A stretch of 21,411 nucleotides of DNA. It comes from Welwitschia mirabilis (taxonomy: Eukaryota; Gnetophyta; Gnetopsida; Welwitschiales). Made by a program: the position numbers and the translations under genes. Of this stretch, positions 8,305 to 17,895 are shown piece after piece. The notes under the pieces were generated by a model. That model worked only from the letters and a program-made list of their open reading frames with translations, did no database searches and was not told where the DNA came from. The stretch spans positions 114,521,360 to 114,542,770 of the forward strand of contig JBOZIK010000001.1 in NCBI GenBank assembly GCA_051453625.1, read 5' to 3'. The stretch's first letter is position 1; each line of letters starts with the position of its first letter.

Positions 8305-10012
8305 CTTACACAGTAGATTTAACTTTGGGTGTTACCCACTACACATCCTTCTCTATTCTTCCTTGTTATACCCTAAAATGTTTTCATGTCATCATCTAAG
8401 GAAGAAATGAACTCATACCAATGATGCATGATGTCAAAGCATAGGGTTAGGTATCCTTTTAAGGTTGTCCTTTGTCAAAAGCAACTGAATGCAGATCAAG
8501 GCAGTGGAATCTGTTGAATTCACCTCTAGAAACTAATGATGTCCTACAAGATGTCTCAACATTCTTTCATGTGAGAGAGCCATGTGATGATGCTCAAACT
8601 AGATTGTTCCACCTTCTCATAGACTAACATTCTTGTTGTAGAGTTCAAGGTAGGGAAAGACGTCCCCTACATATGCCATGAGACTGGACGCAGGTAGCGA
8701 TGCAATGGGGAGTATGCTAACATGCATATCGACATCCCTCTACAAATTATGAACTCTTGGAGTCTAAATTGTCATGGGAAAGAATGAATTGATGTTCTAC
8801 CATGGAAATATCCAAGAAATGTGAAGAAGAAGCATTGATCAATTCTTTGTCTTATGGAAGAGGTGGCCTAGAGCTTCTAATTCACAAGAGAAATTTTTGG
8901 AGGGCTTCCACCAAATGACTTAGTAGACCCTTGCCCAGTCTTGTCTCCTTGGGTCACCATTCCAAATGCTTTGGGTAATGAGGGAAAAGGTTGTCAAATG
9001 TCTAACTGAAAATAAGAAATGATGAAATTCAAGTCTTGAGTAAGACTTTGTATTCAATACTTAATGTTGTTGATCAATTCCAATGTCTAAGAACAAATGT
9101 ATGAGTGCTAGTAGAAAAGGGAGTTTTCTCTCTTCGCCTGCCAAAAATGTCTACAGAACCATGGTAATATCATAATACAAATGTATCACTAACAACACAA
9201 ATGCAAGTTTGCATACCTCAGCTGCATTGCACACTCTTGTCTTGATGATGCATGGGAAGGCATTTTGTTAGTCTTTAAGTGCACAAAATCTTTATCCTTT
9301 CTCATGTAGAGTTGTCCCCTCTTGCTCATTCATGTTAGTTCTCAAGCGCTACACAAGACATGCCTTCAAGTGGCGCATGAGGTGTTTGCAATTTCTATTG
9401 CATGGGGTGGAATCTCTCCCTCAAGCACACAGTGTTTCCTGAGCATGAGGTGTTGTGATATCAATTCATTTGGGCTACATACAACTTGTAATGCATGGTC
9501 TGTTATCTTCGCAGTGTGGGATCAGCTACATGTGGGGCTAGTTGGAGCATGAAGTTAATCATGTGGGTGTTAGTGCATGAGCTTGCCGCCTTTCCACAGT
9601 GTGGGCTGTCCACCTCTGCTGGTGTGCAAGGCTTATTTGTGTAGGACATCCTTCACAAGTTGTGGAGGCTCCTTCGTGGGTCATGCAGTAGGTCTCCTTG
9701 TAGTGTGGATGACATTTATGCAATTTCAAGGTGGAATTAAAGTTATTTAGGATGGATGAAGATAGATGAAAATGTTCTTTTTATGTGTCAACACAATTCT
9801 AGAGTGGGCATAGCCTTTAAGACATTATCACATAAGGAAAGAGAAGGATTTCCTTTCTTGGGAAAGGAGAGAATTCAGTTTGAGCCTCTACTTTAGCGTG
9901 CTCAAATGATGTATCAGAAGGCATCCACCTTACCTTTTTCTTAAGTTACATTTTTCAGCATATGTTTTTTGCCTTTATGTTATGTGATGAAGTTAAACAA
10001 AAAGGGAGGAGA
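8305..10012. other. Long non-coding region, possibly the body of an unnamed LTR element
   Basis: No coding frame of note on either strand. At 8364 the sequence tgttataccctaaaatg resembles the start of some plant LTRs. At 9998-10012 the purine stretch caaaaagggaggaga is followed by tgtaacgttc, the usual layout of a polypurine tract plus 3' LTR on the plus strand. The two possible LTR starts are not alike, so they do not pair as one element. A non-autonomous or dead element is the best guess. Confidence 0.3.
9998..10012 (+). promoter_or_regulatory. Possible polypurine tract before an LTR start at 10013
   Basis: caaaaagggaggaga is immediately followed by tgtaacgttct. TGTAACG is a common LTR start in plant Ty3/gypsy elements. 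No matching 5' LTR is in the window, so the call is tentative. Confidence 0.35.
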
Positions 10013-10476
10013 TGTAACGTTCTATTTTCTATGGAGAGGAAGATTTTTGATTATCAGAATTTTATTTTTTTTTTATGTTTTCATATATCTATCACACCAT
10101 GTTGATGTTTCCAGTCCTCCTTGTGAGATGAAAATTTCGTGTTCCGTAATGTCTAAGACTACAAAATAACCAATTTAGAGCACTAATCCATATTCCATGC
10201 ATCAATGCCTGATCACTCTCACTAAACAGCCTCTTTGGGTGTGTACAACCAAGCATATGCAGCTGTCTTCTAGCTCGAGAACAAAACAGAAAGAAAATAT
10301 CCAAAATAGCCTAGGAAATGTCATCACCCTGTGGTCCCGATAGAGATAAAGTATACACTCAAGGAAAAGAACATTTGCACTACTGCCCAACATTATCACC
10401 AAACTTCCAGGATGTGGTCTAAAGCTTCACAAGCATTGTAATGTTTCCTTCACCTCCAATCAGATACTAACCTTAC
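10013..10476. other. Non-coding sequence, possibly the 3' LTR started at 10013
   Basis: No supportable gene. If an LTR starts at 10013, its end is not recognisable. Open frames on both strands overlap each other and look like chance. Confidence 0.3.
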
Positions 10477-10703
10477 TTTCATTGGTTCCCTTGCCACATC
10501 CAAATTCAGGTGTGTCCCATTCCAGGTGAAGAGTTTTTCGTGTATCCTCAAAGATTTCTTCCCTCCAGCCAATGTTTGTCAAAGCATTTATGAACTCTAT
10601 CATGTTATGCTATCTTACTAATAGTTTGCCACAAGTTTTGTTTTAACATATTTAAAGTTTTATCAGGCATTGCTATCTTAACACTTCTTTTGATCTCCTT
10701 CAT
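10477..10703 (-). pseudogene. Unrecognised coding-like segment, broken
   Basis: On the minus strand, 10703-10605 reads MKEIKRSVKIAMPDKTLNML and on to a stop. One frame over, 10603-10477 reads MIEFINALTNIGWREEIFED, then TRKTLHLEWDTPEFG. The second part ends at a good splice-donor-like gaaa|gtaagg. Residue composition (W, E, D, K) is unlike the chance frames around it. The two parts could be one frame broken by a shift near 10604, or two unrelated pieces. I do not recognise the family. Confidence 0.25.
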
Positions 10704-11091
10704 GCTGGCATCCTTTGAACACTCTTCACTCCTCCTCCATGTACTCCTTCACTTGACACCTATTTCACCCAGCACTTCTAGTCTCATCTTTTCCCCCAAC
10801 CTAAATTTTGACAGTTAGGAGCCTTAAGATTAAGGCGTTCTCATTAGTACCTTATCCAGAAAAAAATTTTGAAGTGGCCGGTTTATTTTGGTAGCATCTG
10901 TGTTACATTTCTTGATCTTCTCTCTCTTTCTTTGTTTATCAATCAAACGCAGCACATGTTTATCACTTAAAGTTTCCTTGTTTTTGAGTTTCATTTCTGT
11001 GCTTTCCTCTTGTTACAAATATGAAGGTAGCCAGAGAGTCTCCAAGGAAATAATAATGCTGACATGTAGAACCAGAAATTATTCAACTTAC

Positions 11092-11163
11092 AAACATATG
11101 AGCTTCTTCAGTTTTAGAATAGCTTTTGGAAAATCTCCATAAAGCTGGTTAAACTGGAATGAT
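11092..11163 (-). CDS. 72-nt leucine-rich-repeat exon (LRR receptor gene fragment)
   Basis: On the minus strand the segment is bounded by an acceptor (ttttgcag) and a donor (gtaagt) and is exactly 72 nt, one 24-residue repeat. With phase-2 borders on both sides it reads SFQFNQLYGDFPKAILKLKK then LIC plus a split codon. This fits the plant LRR pattern N-x-L-x-G-x-x-P-x-x-I-x-x-L. Exons of one repeat with phase-2 introns are typical of several plant LRR receptor kinase families. The codon split at its start is completed by the last two bases of the LRR exon at 15934-16077, giving an unbroken repeat. No kinase or membrane exon is visible in the window. Confidence 0.75.
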
Positions 11164-12372
11164 CTGCAAAATTAACATCACATCGGTTGTGTTAACAATT
11201 TCTCATGATAAATTAAAAAGCGGCACAGTAAAATATTCTAAAAGAAGCAATTTGAAACATTTGTTTGGAACAAAAGCCATAAATTTAAAATGCATGAACA
11301 ACTACTATGATGTGAGACAAGATCAAGACTTATTTCATTTCAAGCCATGGTTTGCTGACTCATAGATCTCAGGTTTCTTCTTCTGAGCTGAGTTTCCTGT
11401 TTAATTTACAGCTTGACTATGAAGCTATCAAAAAGGACAGATGTTTGAGTATAACAATTTTTGAGTGAGTCTAATTGAAATACTTAATATATGGAAAAGA
11501 TATTCAAACACTTCCTGGCTTATTCTAAGTTTTCATATTGTGAAAACAATTAATTGGGGAAAGTTTAAATGGGAATGTTCTCTCATAGGTGCTAAATGAT
11601 ATTTTGCATGTTGTAATGCCCTCATTTCTGCAACCAGTTAGTTGATTAAAACTCTGCATTAATTTCTGTTGTCAAGGGTTTAATTATGTGATCTTTAGAG
11701 GAAATACTTTGTTGTGTGAACTTGATTAAGTATAAACAAGTTTCTATTTCAAAAAATTGTTTTATGCAATGTCTAAGAGGTCTTTGATATGCTAAAGCAG
11801 GCATGACTGTTTTGATGTATTAATGACTACGTTTTTGAATGCAAATTTTATTCTCTGACAGTTTTGTTAAATTGGAAGTTAATTTGAATGTGAGAGTACA
11901 AAGGTTACAAGAGTTTTTCTGTAATGCATTCATGATGACTTTACCTCCTATGCTTATTCAAGGAAGATATTCTTGAAATTTGATTATTTATTTGCAAATT
12001 GAAGATGCATAGTACTGGCTAGAGTTCAACATGATTTAAAGAATGTGACTTGATAAATCCTAAAACAAGGACATAAGCATGCCATCTTCATGGAAGGCAT
12101 GAGAATCAGATGCCAAGGATGTGTGTCTATTATTTGTGAAGATAGTTAAAAAGAAGGTTGATACTTGGCCTAGAAGCAGTTTATGAATCTTGAAATGAAT
12201 AATTTTAATTGTTGATGTACTTTATTTTACACACATCAAATTTTAAATTTTGCAAATATCTTTTGGATATCGAATATGATTACTTGTATGTTCATCATCA
12301 TTATTATAATTCTTTCCTTCATCTTGAATTGTTGAAATTAATGACACGGAGATAAACTCTCTTACCTACCAG
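11164..12372. other. Large LRR intron, left part; no gene recognised
   Basis: AT-rich sequence without long frames. If the two LRR exons belong to one gene, this is the 3' part of their shared intron. No transposon end is recognisable here. Confidence 0.4.
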
Positions 12373-12527
12373 AAGCTTTTAGAAGAAACCATTGGCATGG
12401 AAGTACTTTTGATGACTTGGAGAGTGACCAAAGTAGGAGGATTTTAGTGAATATTAATGAATCAAGAGTTAGGGCCAACATAGGAATGCAAAATGCTAAT
12501 TCTTGGGGAGACTGGCACCATTCTAAG
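12311..12527. repeat. Copy A of a nearly identical 215-bp duplication
   Basis: The same sequence recurs at 12947-13162 with only a few differences: cacggag/cacagag, gagagtg/gagactg, one missing g in agttaggg, and c/g at the very end. Copy A keeps an open plus-strand frame, while copy B has the one-base deletion. Confidence 0.9.
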
Positions 12528-12533
12528 CAGGAA
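12373..12533 (+). CDS. Candidate internal exon of an unrecognised gene
   Basis: The segment follows a pyrimidine-rich acceptor (ctctcttacctaccag) and is closed by a donor (gaa|gtaaga). Its 161 nt give a stop-free frame entered in phase 1 and left in phase 0. It reads AFRRNHWHGSTFDDLESDQS, then RRILVNINESRVRANIGM, then NANSWGDWHHSKQE. The composition, with four W, many polar residues and no bias to T-rich codons, is that of a real protein. The family is not recognised. The next candidate exon at 12768 starts in phase 0, which fits. An overlapping minus-strand frame of 152 codons is leucine-rich and I take it as the shadow. Confidence 0.4.
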
Positions 12534-12767
12534 GTAAGAAAGAAAGCACAGGAAAGAAGCATACCAAAAGAGCGTATATAGGAAAAAAGAACAATAAGAT
12601 AAGAGAGCCAACTGCTAAAGACTTCTAGATTTTCATTTTGCTTGTCTTTGAATAACTTAACAACATGTTCTGTTGTTTTGTGGACATGCAAGGATATACA
12701 AATGGTGAGAGGCGCATTGTTATACAGAAATGACAAAAACTTATAAAGAAAGGTGTATTTTTTGAAG

Positions 12768-12846
12768 GGGAAGAGGAATGCAAAAGCTATAATAGCAAAT
12801 TTCAAAGAACACCTGTCCAAGCAATTGAGCTCTGAGGAGGGGGTAG
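12768..12846 (+). CDS. Candidate exon following 12373-12533, cut by a gap
   Basis: After an acceptor-like ttttttgaag the frame reads GKRNAKAIIANFKEHLSKQL and SSEEGV before the gap. It starts in phase 0, as the upstream donor requires, and gives a helical, charged stretch. No stop is met before the N run. The product is unknown. Confidence 0.4.
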
Positions 12847-12946
12847 NNNNNNNNNNNNNNNNNNNNNNNNNNNNNNNNNNNNNNNNNNNNNNNNNNNNNN
12901 NNNNNNNNNNNNNNNNNNNNNNNNNNNNNNNNNNNNNNNNNNNNNN
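12847..12946. other. Assembly gap, 100 N
   Basis: Exactly 100 N. The contig to its right begins with a copy of 12311 onward. Confidence 0.95.
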
Positions 12947-13186
12947 TTCTTTCCTTCATCTTGAATTGTTGAAATTAATGACACAGAGATAAACTCTCTT
13001 ACCTACCAGAAGCTTTTAGAAGAAACCATTGGCATGGAAGTACTTTTGATGACTTGGAGACTGACCAAAGTAGGAGGATTTTAGTGAATATTAATGAATC
13101 AAGAGTTAGGCCAACATAGGAATGCAAAATGCTAATTCTTGGGGAGACTGGCACCATTCTAAGGAGGAGACAATATATATAAGTCT
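12947..13186. repeat. Small contig joining copy B of the 215-bp block to a copy of 13418-13443
   Basis: Bases 12947-13162 match 12311-12527. They then pass directly, through the shared aagNagga, into ggaggagacaatatatataagtct, which matches 13419-13443. The contig thus contains the left and right edges of the segment 12528-13417 joined together, without that segment. A missing g breaks the exon frame in this copy. Confidence 0.8.
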
Positions 13187-13286
13187 NNNNNNNNNNNNNN
13201 NNNNNNNNNNNNNNNNNNNNNNNNNNNNNNNNNNNNNNNNNNNNNNNNNNNNNNNNNNNNNNNNNNNNNNNNNNNNNNNNNNNNNN
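13187..13286. other. Assembly gap, 100 N
   Basis: Exactly 100 N, to the right of the 240-bp contig. Confidence 0.95.
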
Positions 13287-13342
13287 AAAGGAGGTTGCCT
13301 TGAATAAGGTCATCCATGCATTCTCTGCTTTGCCTATAGAAT
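13287..13342 (+). CDS. Candidate exon end of the same unrecognised plus-strand gene
   Basis: Directly after the gap the plus strand reads KEVALNKVIHAFSALPIE, without T-rich bias, up to a perfect donor (gaat|gtaagt). The start lies in the gap or at its edge. It is placed with the exons at 12373 and 12768 by strand, closeness and quality of the frame only. The family is unknown. Confidence 0.35.
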
Positions 13343-14640
13343 GTAAGTAACAAAGTAATGCGAAAGGAACGAAACTCTTTTTATTAATTTTGATCTATAA
13401 AACATAGCTTTCTCATTAAAAAGGAGGAGACAATATATAAGTCTTCCCAATCGAGAAAGGAGGGAGACTCATACAATGCAAAGACAAACAACTAAAACCT
13501 TTAAATGAAGATATGAAAAGAAGACATCAAGAGTTACAAAGAGATGTGCAGATGAACTCGTTCAGCAAGAGATGCTTCTTCAGTTTTTCATATGCTTAAT
13601 GTGGAGATGAGGTCGCCAACTTCTTCTAAGTTCAGAAGAGGAATCTTTTCATGAGACTGAGATTACTATCTTGCATGTGAGAGGGGCAGAGTCGAATTTC
13701 ACAAATAATCTTGACAATACTAGAGGATGCACGAGGAATCAGAGAGAGACGGAAGCGATGGTGTCCCAAAGGTAGAGACCTAAAAGTGGGAGAGAAAGGG
13801 AAAGATTGTCCCTTTGACAGAAAGCATAGAAGAGGGAATGACGTAGAGGAAAGGGAAGGGAATGTGGTGGTGGCGTTGGATACTATCTCCTTATGGTCCT
13901 CAAGCTAGCTAGGATCCAACAATGTAGCATCATTTGGAAGACTACAAAAGTAGTAATAAGATGTTTGGTTGGTCCTTAATGGTGCCAAAGAGAATCACTC
14001 TAGGAAAACAGCAGTCACCTCAATAGTCATCAAGCTAGTACTCACCCCGTGAGGTGATGTCGTGGGTAGGCTCGATTTTGCCATGTTCTAAGGATTTGAT
14101 GCAACCTCAGTACTGTTCTGAACTTGAAGTGATAATATGAATGTGAGGATCATGCCCTCTAGGGAAGAAGCTAGTGAGGACGAGTTGGAGCAGTTTGACA
14201 TCACTTGGAGAACTAGGTTTCTAAAGAGAAAGCAGTTGGATGGAGCTCTAACTAGATCAAAGTTGGATTCGAGGATGAATGTTGGATGGTTGTGTTTCTA
14301 CTAAGGAAGGGGAGGGGTAGACTCTATGTTCCACACCCAAGGTGTGAAAGGAATGGATATGCCCATGTTGTGGAATATAAGAAGTGTTGGGAAGTGAAGA
14401 GGAGAAGGGAGAGGGAAGAAGGAAAAGGGGAACAGAAAGGGCAAGAGAGAGGAAAGGAGGTACGAAGGAGACAAGGAAGGAGACGAACAAAGAGAGAAAG
14501 GTGAAGGGGAAGGGTCCTTAGGTATCAAGTGGAGAAGGGAGTCTCTAGCTAAGCTAAGGTTCAAAGCTCATCTAATGTCTGATGCTGAAGAAGATGAGCA
14601 TGGAGGTTCAAGCTGCATCTTGATTGTTAACTAGAGCCTT
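13343..14640. other. Non-coding region with purine-rich tract
   Basis: No recognised gene. A plus-strand frame around 14150-14300 reads MPSREEASEDELEQFDITWR and continues for about 30 codons to a stop; it may be a gene or transposon scrap. A strongly purine-rich tract follows at about 14394-14515. A small perfect hairpin, cacacc-caa-ggtgtg, lies at 14332-14346. Confidence 0.3.
14394..14515 (+). repeat. Low-complexity G/A tract
   Basis: Almost only G and A for about 120 bases, made of irregular gga, aga and agg units. The open frames read from it (R/E/K/G on one strand, S/P/L/F on the other) are products of composition. Confidence 0.75.
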
Positions 14641-15933
14641 CATCTGATCTTCCTTCCCATGAATTGTTGGAGGCTCAGTTTAGCTAGAGGTGAGGAAGCT
14701 TGAAGGGGAATTCCACAGCCAACACATGGAAGGTGATGGATTCCACGCCCAAGGCATGCAATTGGTGGAGAGCATGGATTCCTTATTACTGCATTACTTT
14801 TATTGATTTAGCCCATTGGGCATTTTTGAAGGTTTGACGTTCTTGGAATTGGTTAACTATATCTCCTTTGGTTTTCTCTTGACATGCATTGTTATTAATA
14901 GTGGATTTGCAATGTTGATATTGGTTTTAAGATGGGATATCTTTCATGTGATTGGATCTCTAATAAGGTGGTTTTGACAGATGACTGTCTTTTCAATGCA
15001 TATGCAGGTTGTGAAAATTTGCCTTGGGAAGATTGTGTGTGTTTAGGTTATCTTCAACTACATGAAAGGGTTGACTTTCTCCACAAATCTTAAAACTAGC
15101 TTGTTGTCACCAAAAGGCAAGTGAACTACTTGCAAAGCTTTAGTCCAACAAATGACAAAATCTGAAACTAAGTCATCATTAGCCCTATGGGGATAAGGAG
15201 TCCTCTTTTTAATGGCTACATGCCAAATGGAAGAAGAAGCCCTCTGCTCAATGGCTACAAGCTAAAAGGGATAAGGAGCCCTCCTTTTCATTCCAAACAT
15301 TGAAGGGTAAAGAATCTTGCCCCTACAAGATAAACCCTTTCTATGGTCTTATAATATGGATGAAGAGAGAATTTGTATGTTGAGGGATGGTTGTGATAGC
15401 CAGATTAATAAGGGAAAAGGAATATAACAGCCAAACTGACCCCCCTTCATAAAAGGCATAAGGACTATAGTGTTAGGATAAAACCCAATGAAATCTCTTA
15501 GATTTCCCTTTGACCAATTGAATCATCATTAAAACTCTATAACCATTCATATGGATAGTATACTCATGTTTTATGTATGCATAACAAAGTTTAACAACTT
15601 CAGTATTTAAATTATCTACAGGTAATTGTAAAGAGAAGCACCCACTTAACGGGGTCATTTTGGACAGCAATAGGACTTACTAATTGTTCTTAATTTCTTT
15701 TAATCCCTTTGAAGCTGTAAAAATCACTGGGCATTTTATACACTTTTGCTGTGCAAATCTTTTTTGTGTTATGCAAATATTAGCTAATTTATGTTATTTG
15801 TCATTTCTGATTGTACTATAATCTCAACTTTCCACAGAAATGAAGCAATGTCAACATACCCTTAAATTAATAATCCACTATGCCTTGGAATCAATAAGAC
15901 ACTAACATAGCACTCAACTATAATTTTACTTAC
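14641..15933. other. LRR intron, right part; no gene recognised
   Basis: No convincing frame. At about 15187-15295 the phrases ataaggagtcctc, aatggctac and ataaggagccctcc recur as a degenerate internal repeat. A minus-strand frame of 65 codons at 15473-15670 shows no family. The donor of the LRR exon lies at its right end. Confidence 0.4.
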
Positions 15934-16077
15934 AGTGCAGTAAGGTTTGTAAGATTGGATATCTCATCTGGCAAACTTCCTTCAATATGATTGTTGCTCA
16001 GATTTAATGTTTGCAAGAAAGTAAGCTTTCCAATCTCTGAAGGTAATTTTCCTTGGAGATTTCTACCAGAAAGATAT
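15934..16077 (-). CDS. 144-nt exon with two leucine-rich repeats (LRR receptor gene fragment)
   Basis: On the minus strand the exon follows an acceptor (atatttcag) and ends at a donor (gtaagt). Its 144 nt are exactly two 24-residue repeats, with phase-2 borders on both sides. It reads YLSGRNLQGKLPSEIGKLTF, then LQTLNLSNNHIEGSLPDEIS, then NLTNLTA plus a split L codon. It has the full plant LRR signature L-x-x-L-x-L-S-x-N-x-x-x-G-x-L-P-x-E-I. Such extracellular repeats bind peptides or partner receptors at the plasma membrane. The next exon in register is 11092-11163, about 4.8 kb downstream. Upstream exons and any kinase domain are not recognised in this window, so it may be part of a live gene or a relic. 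Confidence 0.85.
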
Positions 16078-16994
16078 CTGAAATATATATTCAAATTAGT
16101 CTACAATGTAGAAAACTGCAAATTGAAGGCAAACATGCTTTTTAACTTACTAACACTAAAATAACACTGTGTGAAATGACCAAAGCTTACTTGTCAGTTG
16201 TCGCCTTGCACCATTGTAATATGCAACGAAAATTCTATCACTAAAGAAAAATGGGAACGTGGAAACAAAGTATAATCATATGGATTTTTTAGATAGTGTT
16301 ATTCAAAGGTTTTATTTAAATTGGAAAATTCACAGTACATGGCTCATTGATGTAAGTATGCTATCTGATTGTAATATAAAATTGTAAATTTCCAATTTTG
16401 CAAATTCAAATCAGACTAATATTTATTGGACAAAAGCCAAACATCAACTATTATTATAGGTGGTTCTATTAAATTAATCATGTGATGCCCCGACTAATTT
16501 CCTTATTCTTATTTCTATTACTAAGAAATATCAAACCATGTAAAAATAGTTTAGCATATGATTGTCCCATTGCAATCAAGGTGATACATTACTGGCATAA
16601 TAAAAGGAAAAAAGGAAGATAGTTAGACTCAACAGATAAACGATATGTAATTATTCATCCCTAACACGCTGTCAAGGCAATATACCATTTATTTCCAAAA
16701 CTAAATTGAAGACCCTAACATGCTTAGAGATTTGTGTGTGCTAGAATGTGAAATGTTGCTAGTAGCAAAGAATTATGTGATGCATTTCTAAATGTAAATC
16801 GAAGTTGGGAGCATGCATCTCTTCTAAAGAAAAAGGAATGTAAGAACATTGATATTTATACGACTAAGGTGGATACAGTGTGGGGAAAACTCAAAGCACT
16901 CTAAAACCAAATTGGTGGTTTTGAACTTTCCATTGGTGTTGAAAATTGCAATAGTGAAATGAAGAAACAGAAAATGGAAAACAAAACTAGTAAC
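16078..16994. other. Upstream LRR intron or flank; no gene recognised
   Basis: AT-rich, without supportable frames. One acceptor/donor-bounded segment (16191-16240, minus) does not match the phase of the LRR exon and is not accepted. Confidence 0.4.
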
Positions 16995-17032
16995 CACGCA
17001 CGCGCGCGCACACACACACACAAACACACACA
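16995..17032. repeat. (CG)n(CA)n microsatellite
   Basis: cacgcacgcgcgcgca followed by alternating CA with one interruption. The flanking sequence to the right (gatgtggttcggccc) resembles the inner part of a copia LTR read from the other strand. Confidence 0.9.
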
Positions 17033-17366
17033 AAAATTGATGTGGTTCGGCCCCTCTTTATCCTATGTCGACATAATAGTGCAAACCTATTGTTATGCGT
17101 GGAAATATCTAGGACACAAGCCATCCTCAATTGTTGGACATCAACACTCAAGATGAGCAAAGACTCTTATGCTACAATCTCAACTAGCTATACATTCCCT
17201 TCTATAACAAACATTAGGGCAAAAACCCTAATAGGATGATCCAACATTGACCCTAGTACCCCATAAAAACAAGTAATAAAAGATATGGGACACCCCATGT
17301 CGATAGCCAAAGTTATCACAAGAAAGGAATAGTACAGGCAACTAATGATTTAACCTCATTCTAACA
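17033..17366 (-). mobile_element. Probable 3' LTR start of a second copia lineage, minus strand
   Basis: On the minus strand the RNase H remnant is followed by tgccttagagcaaagga and then tgttagaatgaggtta, starting at 17366. That is the usual place and form of an LTR start. The sequence continues leftward through a gggttttt and a ggccgaaccacatca motif, near the microsatellite. I cannot place the other end of the LTR. Confidence 0.45.
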
Positions 17367-17419
17367 ATCCTTTGCTCTAAGGCAAATTTCTCAAGCCTTT
17401 AGGAAAACAAGTGACACAC

Positions 17420-17895
17420 CCTTCAAATGCCCATTGCTCATGTCCTGCAACTAGTCCTTGCAAAAGTTATGCTGCTTTGTTTTAGAGTTTCTGTCATTAA
17501 ATCGGCCACATTGTATAGTATAAATTTTCTAAATGTTCATCAAGTTGTCCACCACTTTGCTAATGAAATGGAACTTTATATCCATGTGCTTTGGCCTCCC
17601 ATGATATGCAAATCTTTTAGCCAAGAAAACGGCGCTTCATCTATCATAATCTACAATGCATTCATGTTGCTTCAGCCCAAAAGAACTAAAAAAATCCATG
17701 GAGCCACAACATCTTGTTGCAAGCTTGAGATAAAGCAACATAATTTGCTATAGTGGTGTACAGAGTTACCAAAGGTTGTAGCCTTGATAACTAGTTAATT
17801 GTTCCACCACTCTAGGAAAAATTATAGCTTGTTGTAGATTTGTTATAGTTGATCAGCTACAAAATTAGCATCCACATAACCATGGACATTTAATT
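17420..17895 (-). pseudogene. Ty1/copia RNase H remnant, lineage different from the element at 1206
   Basis: Read on the minus strand from about 17895: VHGYVDANFVADQL, then after a frameshift LSRLQPLVTLYTTIANYVAL and SQACNKMLWLHGF, then after another shift SSFGLKQHECIVDYD, SAVFLAKRFAYHGRPKHMDI and KFHFISKVVDNLMN. These follow the order of copia RNase H. The family pattern has D in GYVDADF, E in TEAEY and D in YCDSQSA; here the E position has become N (IANYVAL). Several stops and at least three frameshifts show long inactivity. The 'RTKHID' motif reads RPKHMD. By motif wording it is closer to the Tork/Retrofit side than to SIRE. Confidence 0.8.

Noticed and set aside
8364-10013. The two LTR-like starts (tgttatacc at 8364, tgtaacg at 10013) as the two LTRs of one element
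   Set aside because: The sequences after the two starts do not resemble each other, so they cannot be a pair.
12362-12820. Minus-strand open frame of 152 codons
   Set aside because: Rich in L, F and S and antisense to a segment with splice sites and better protein-like composition. Taken as a shadow.
14257-14564. Several overlapping frames on both strands (R/E/K-rich and S/P/L-rich)
   Set aside because: Products of the low-complexity G/A tract.
16191-16240. Minus-strand segment with acceptor (ttctttag) and donor (gtaagc) next to the LRR exon, reading DRIFVAYYNGARRQLT
   Set aside because: In this open frame it ends in phase 1, while the LRR exon needs a phase-2 partner. The other frames contain stops. 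It does not resemble the LRR N-terminal cap.
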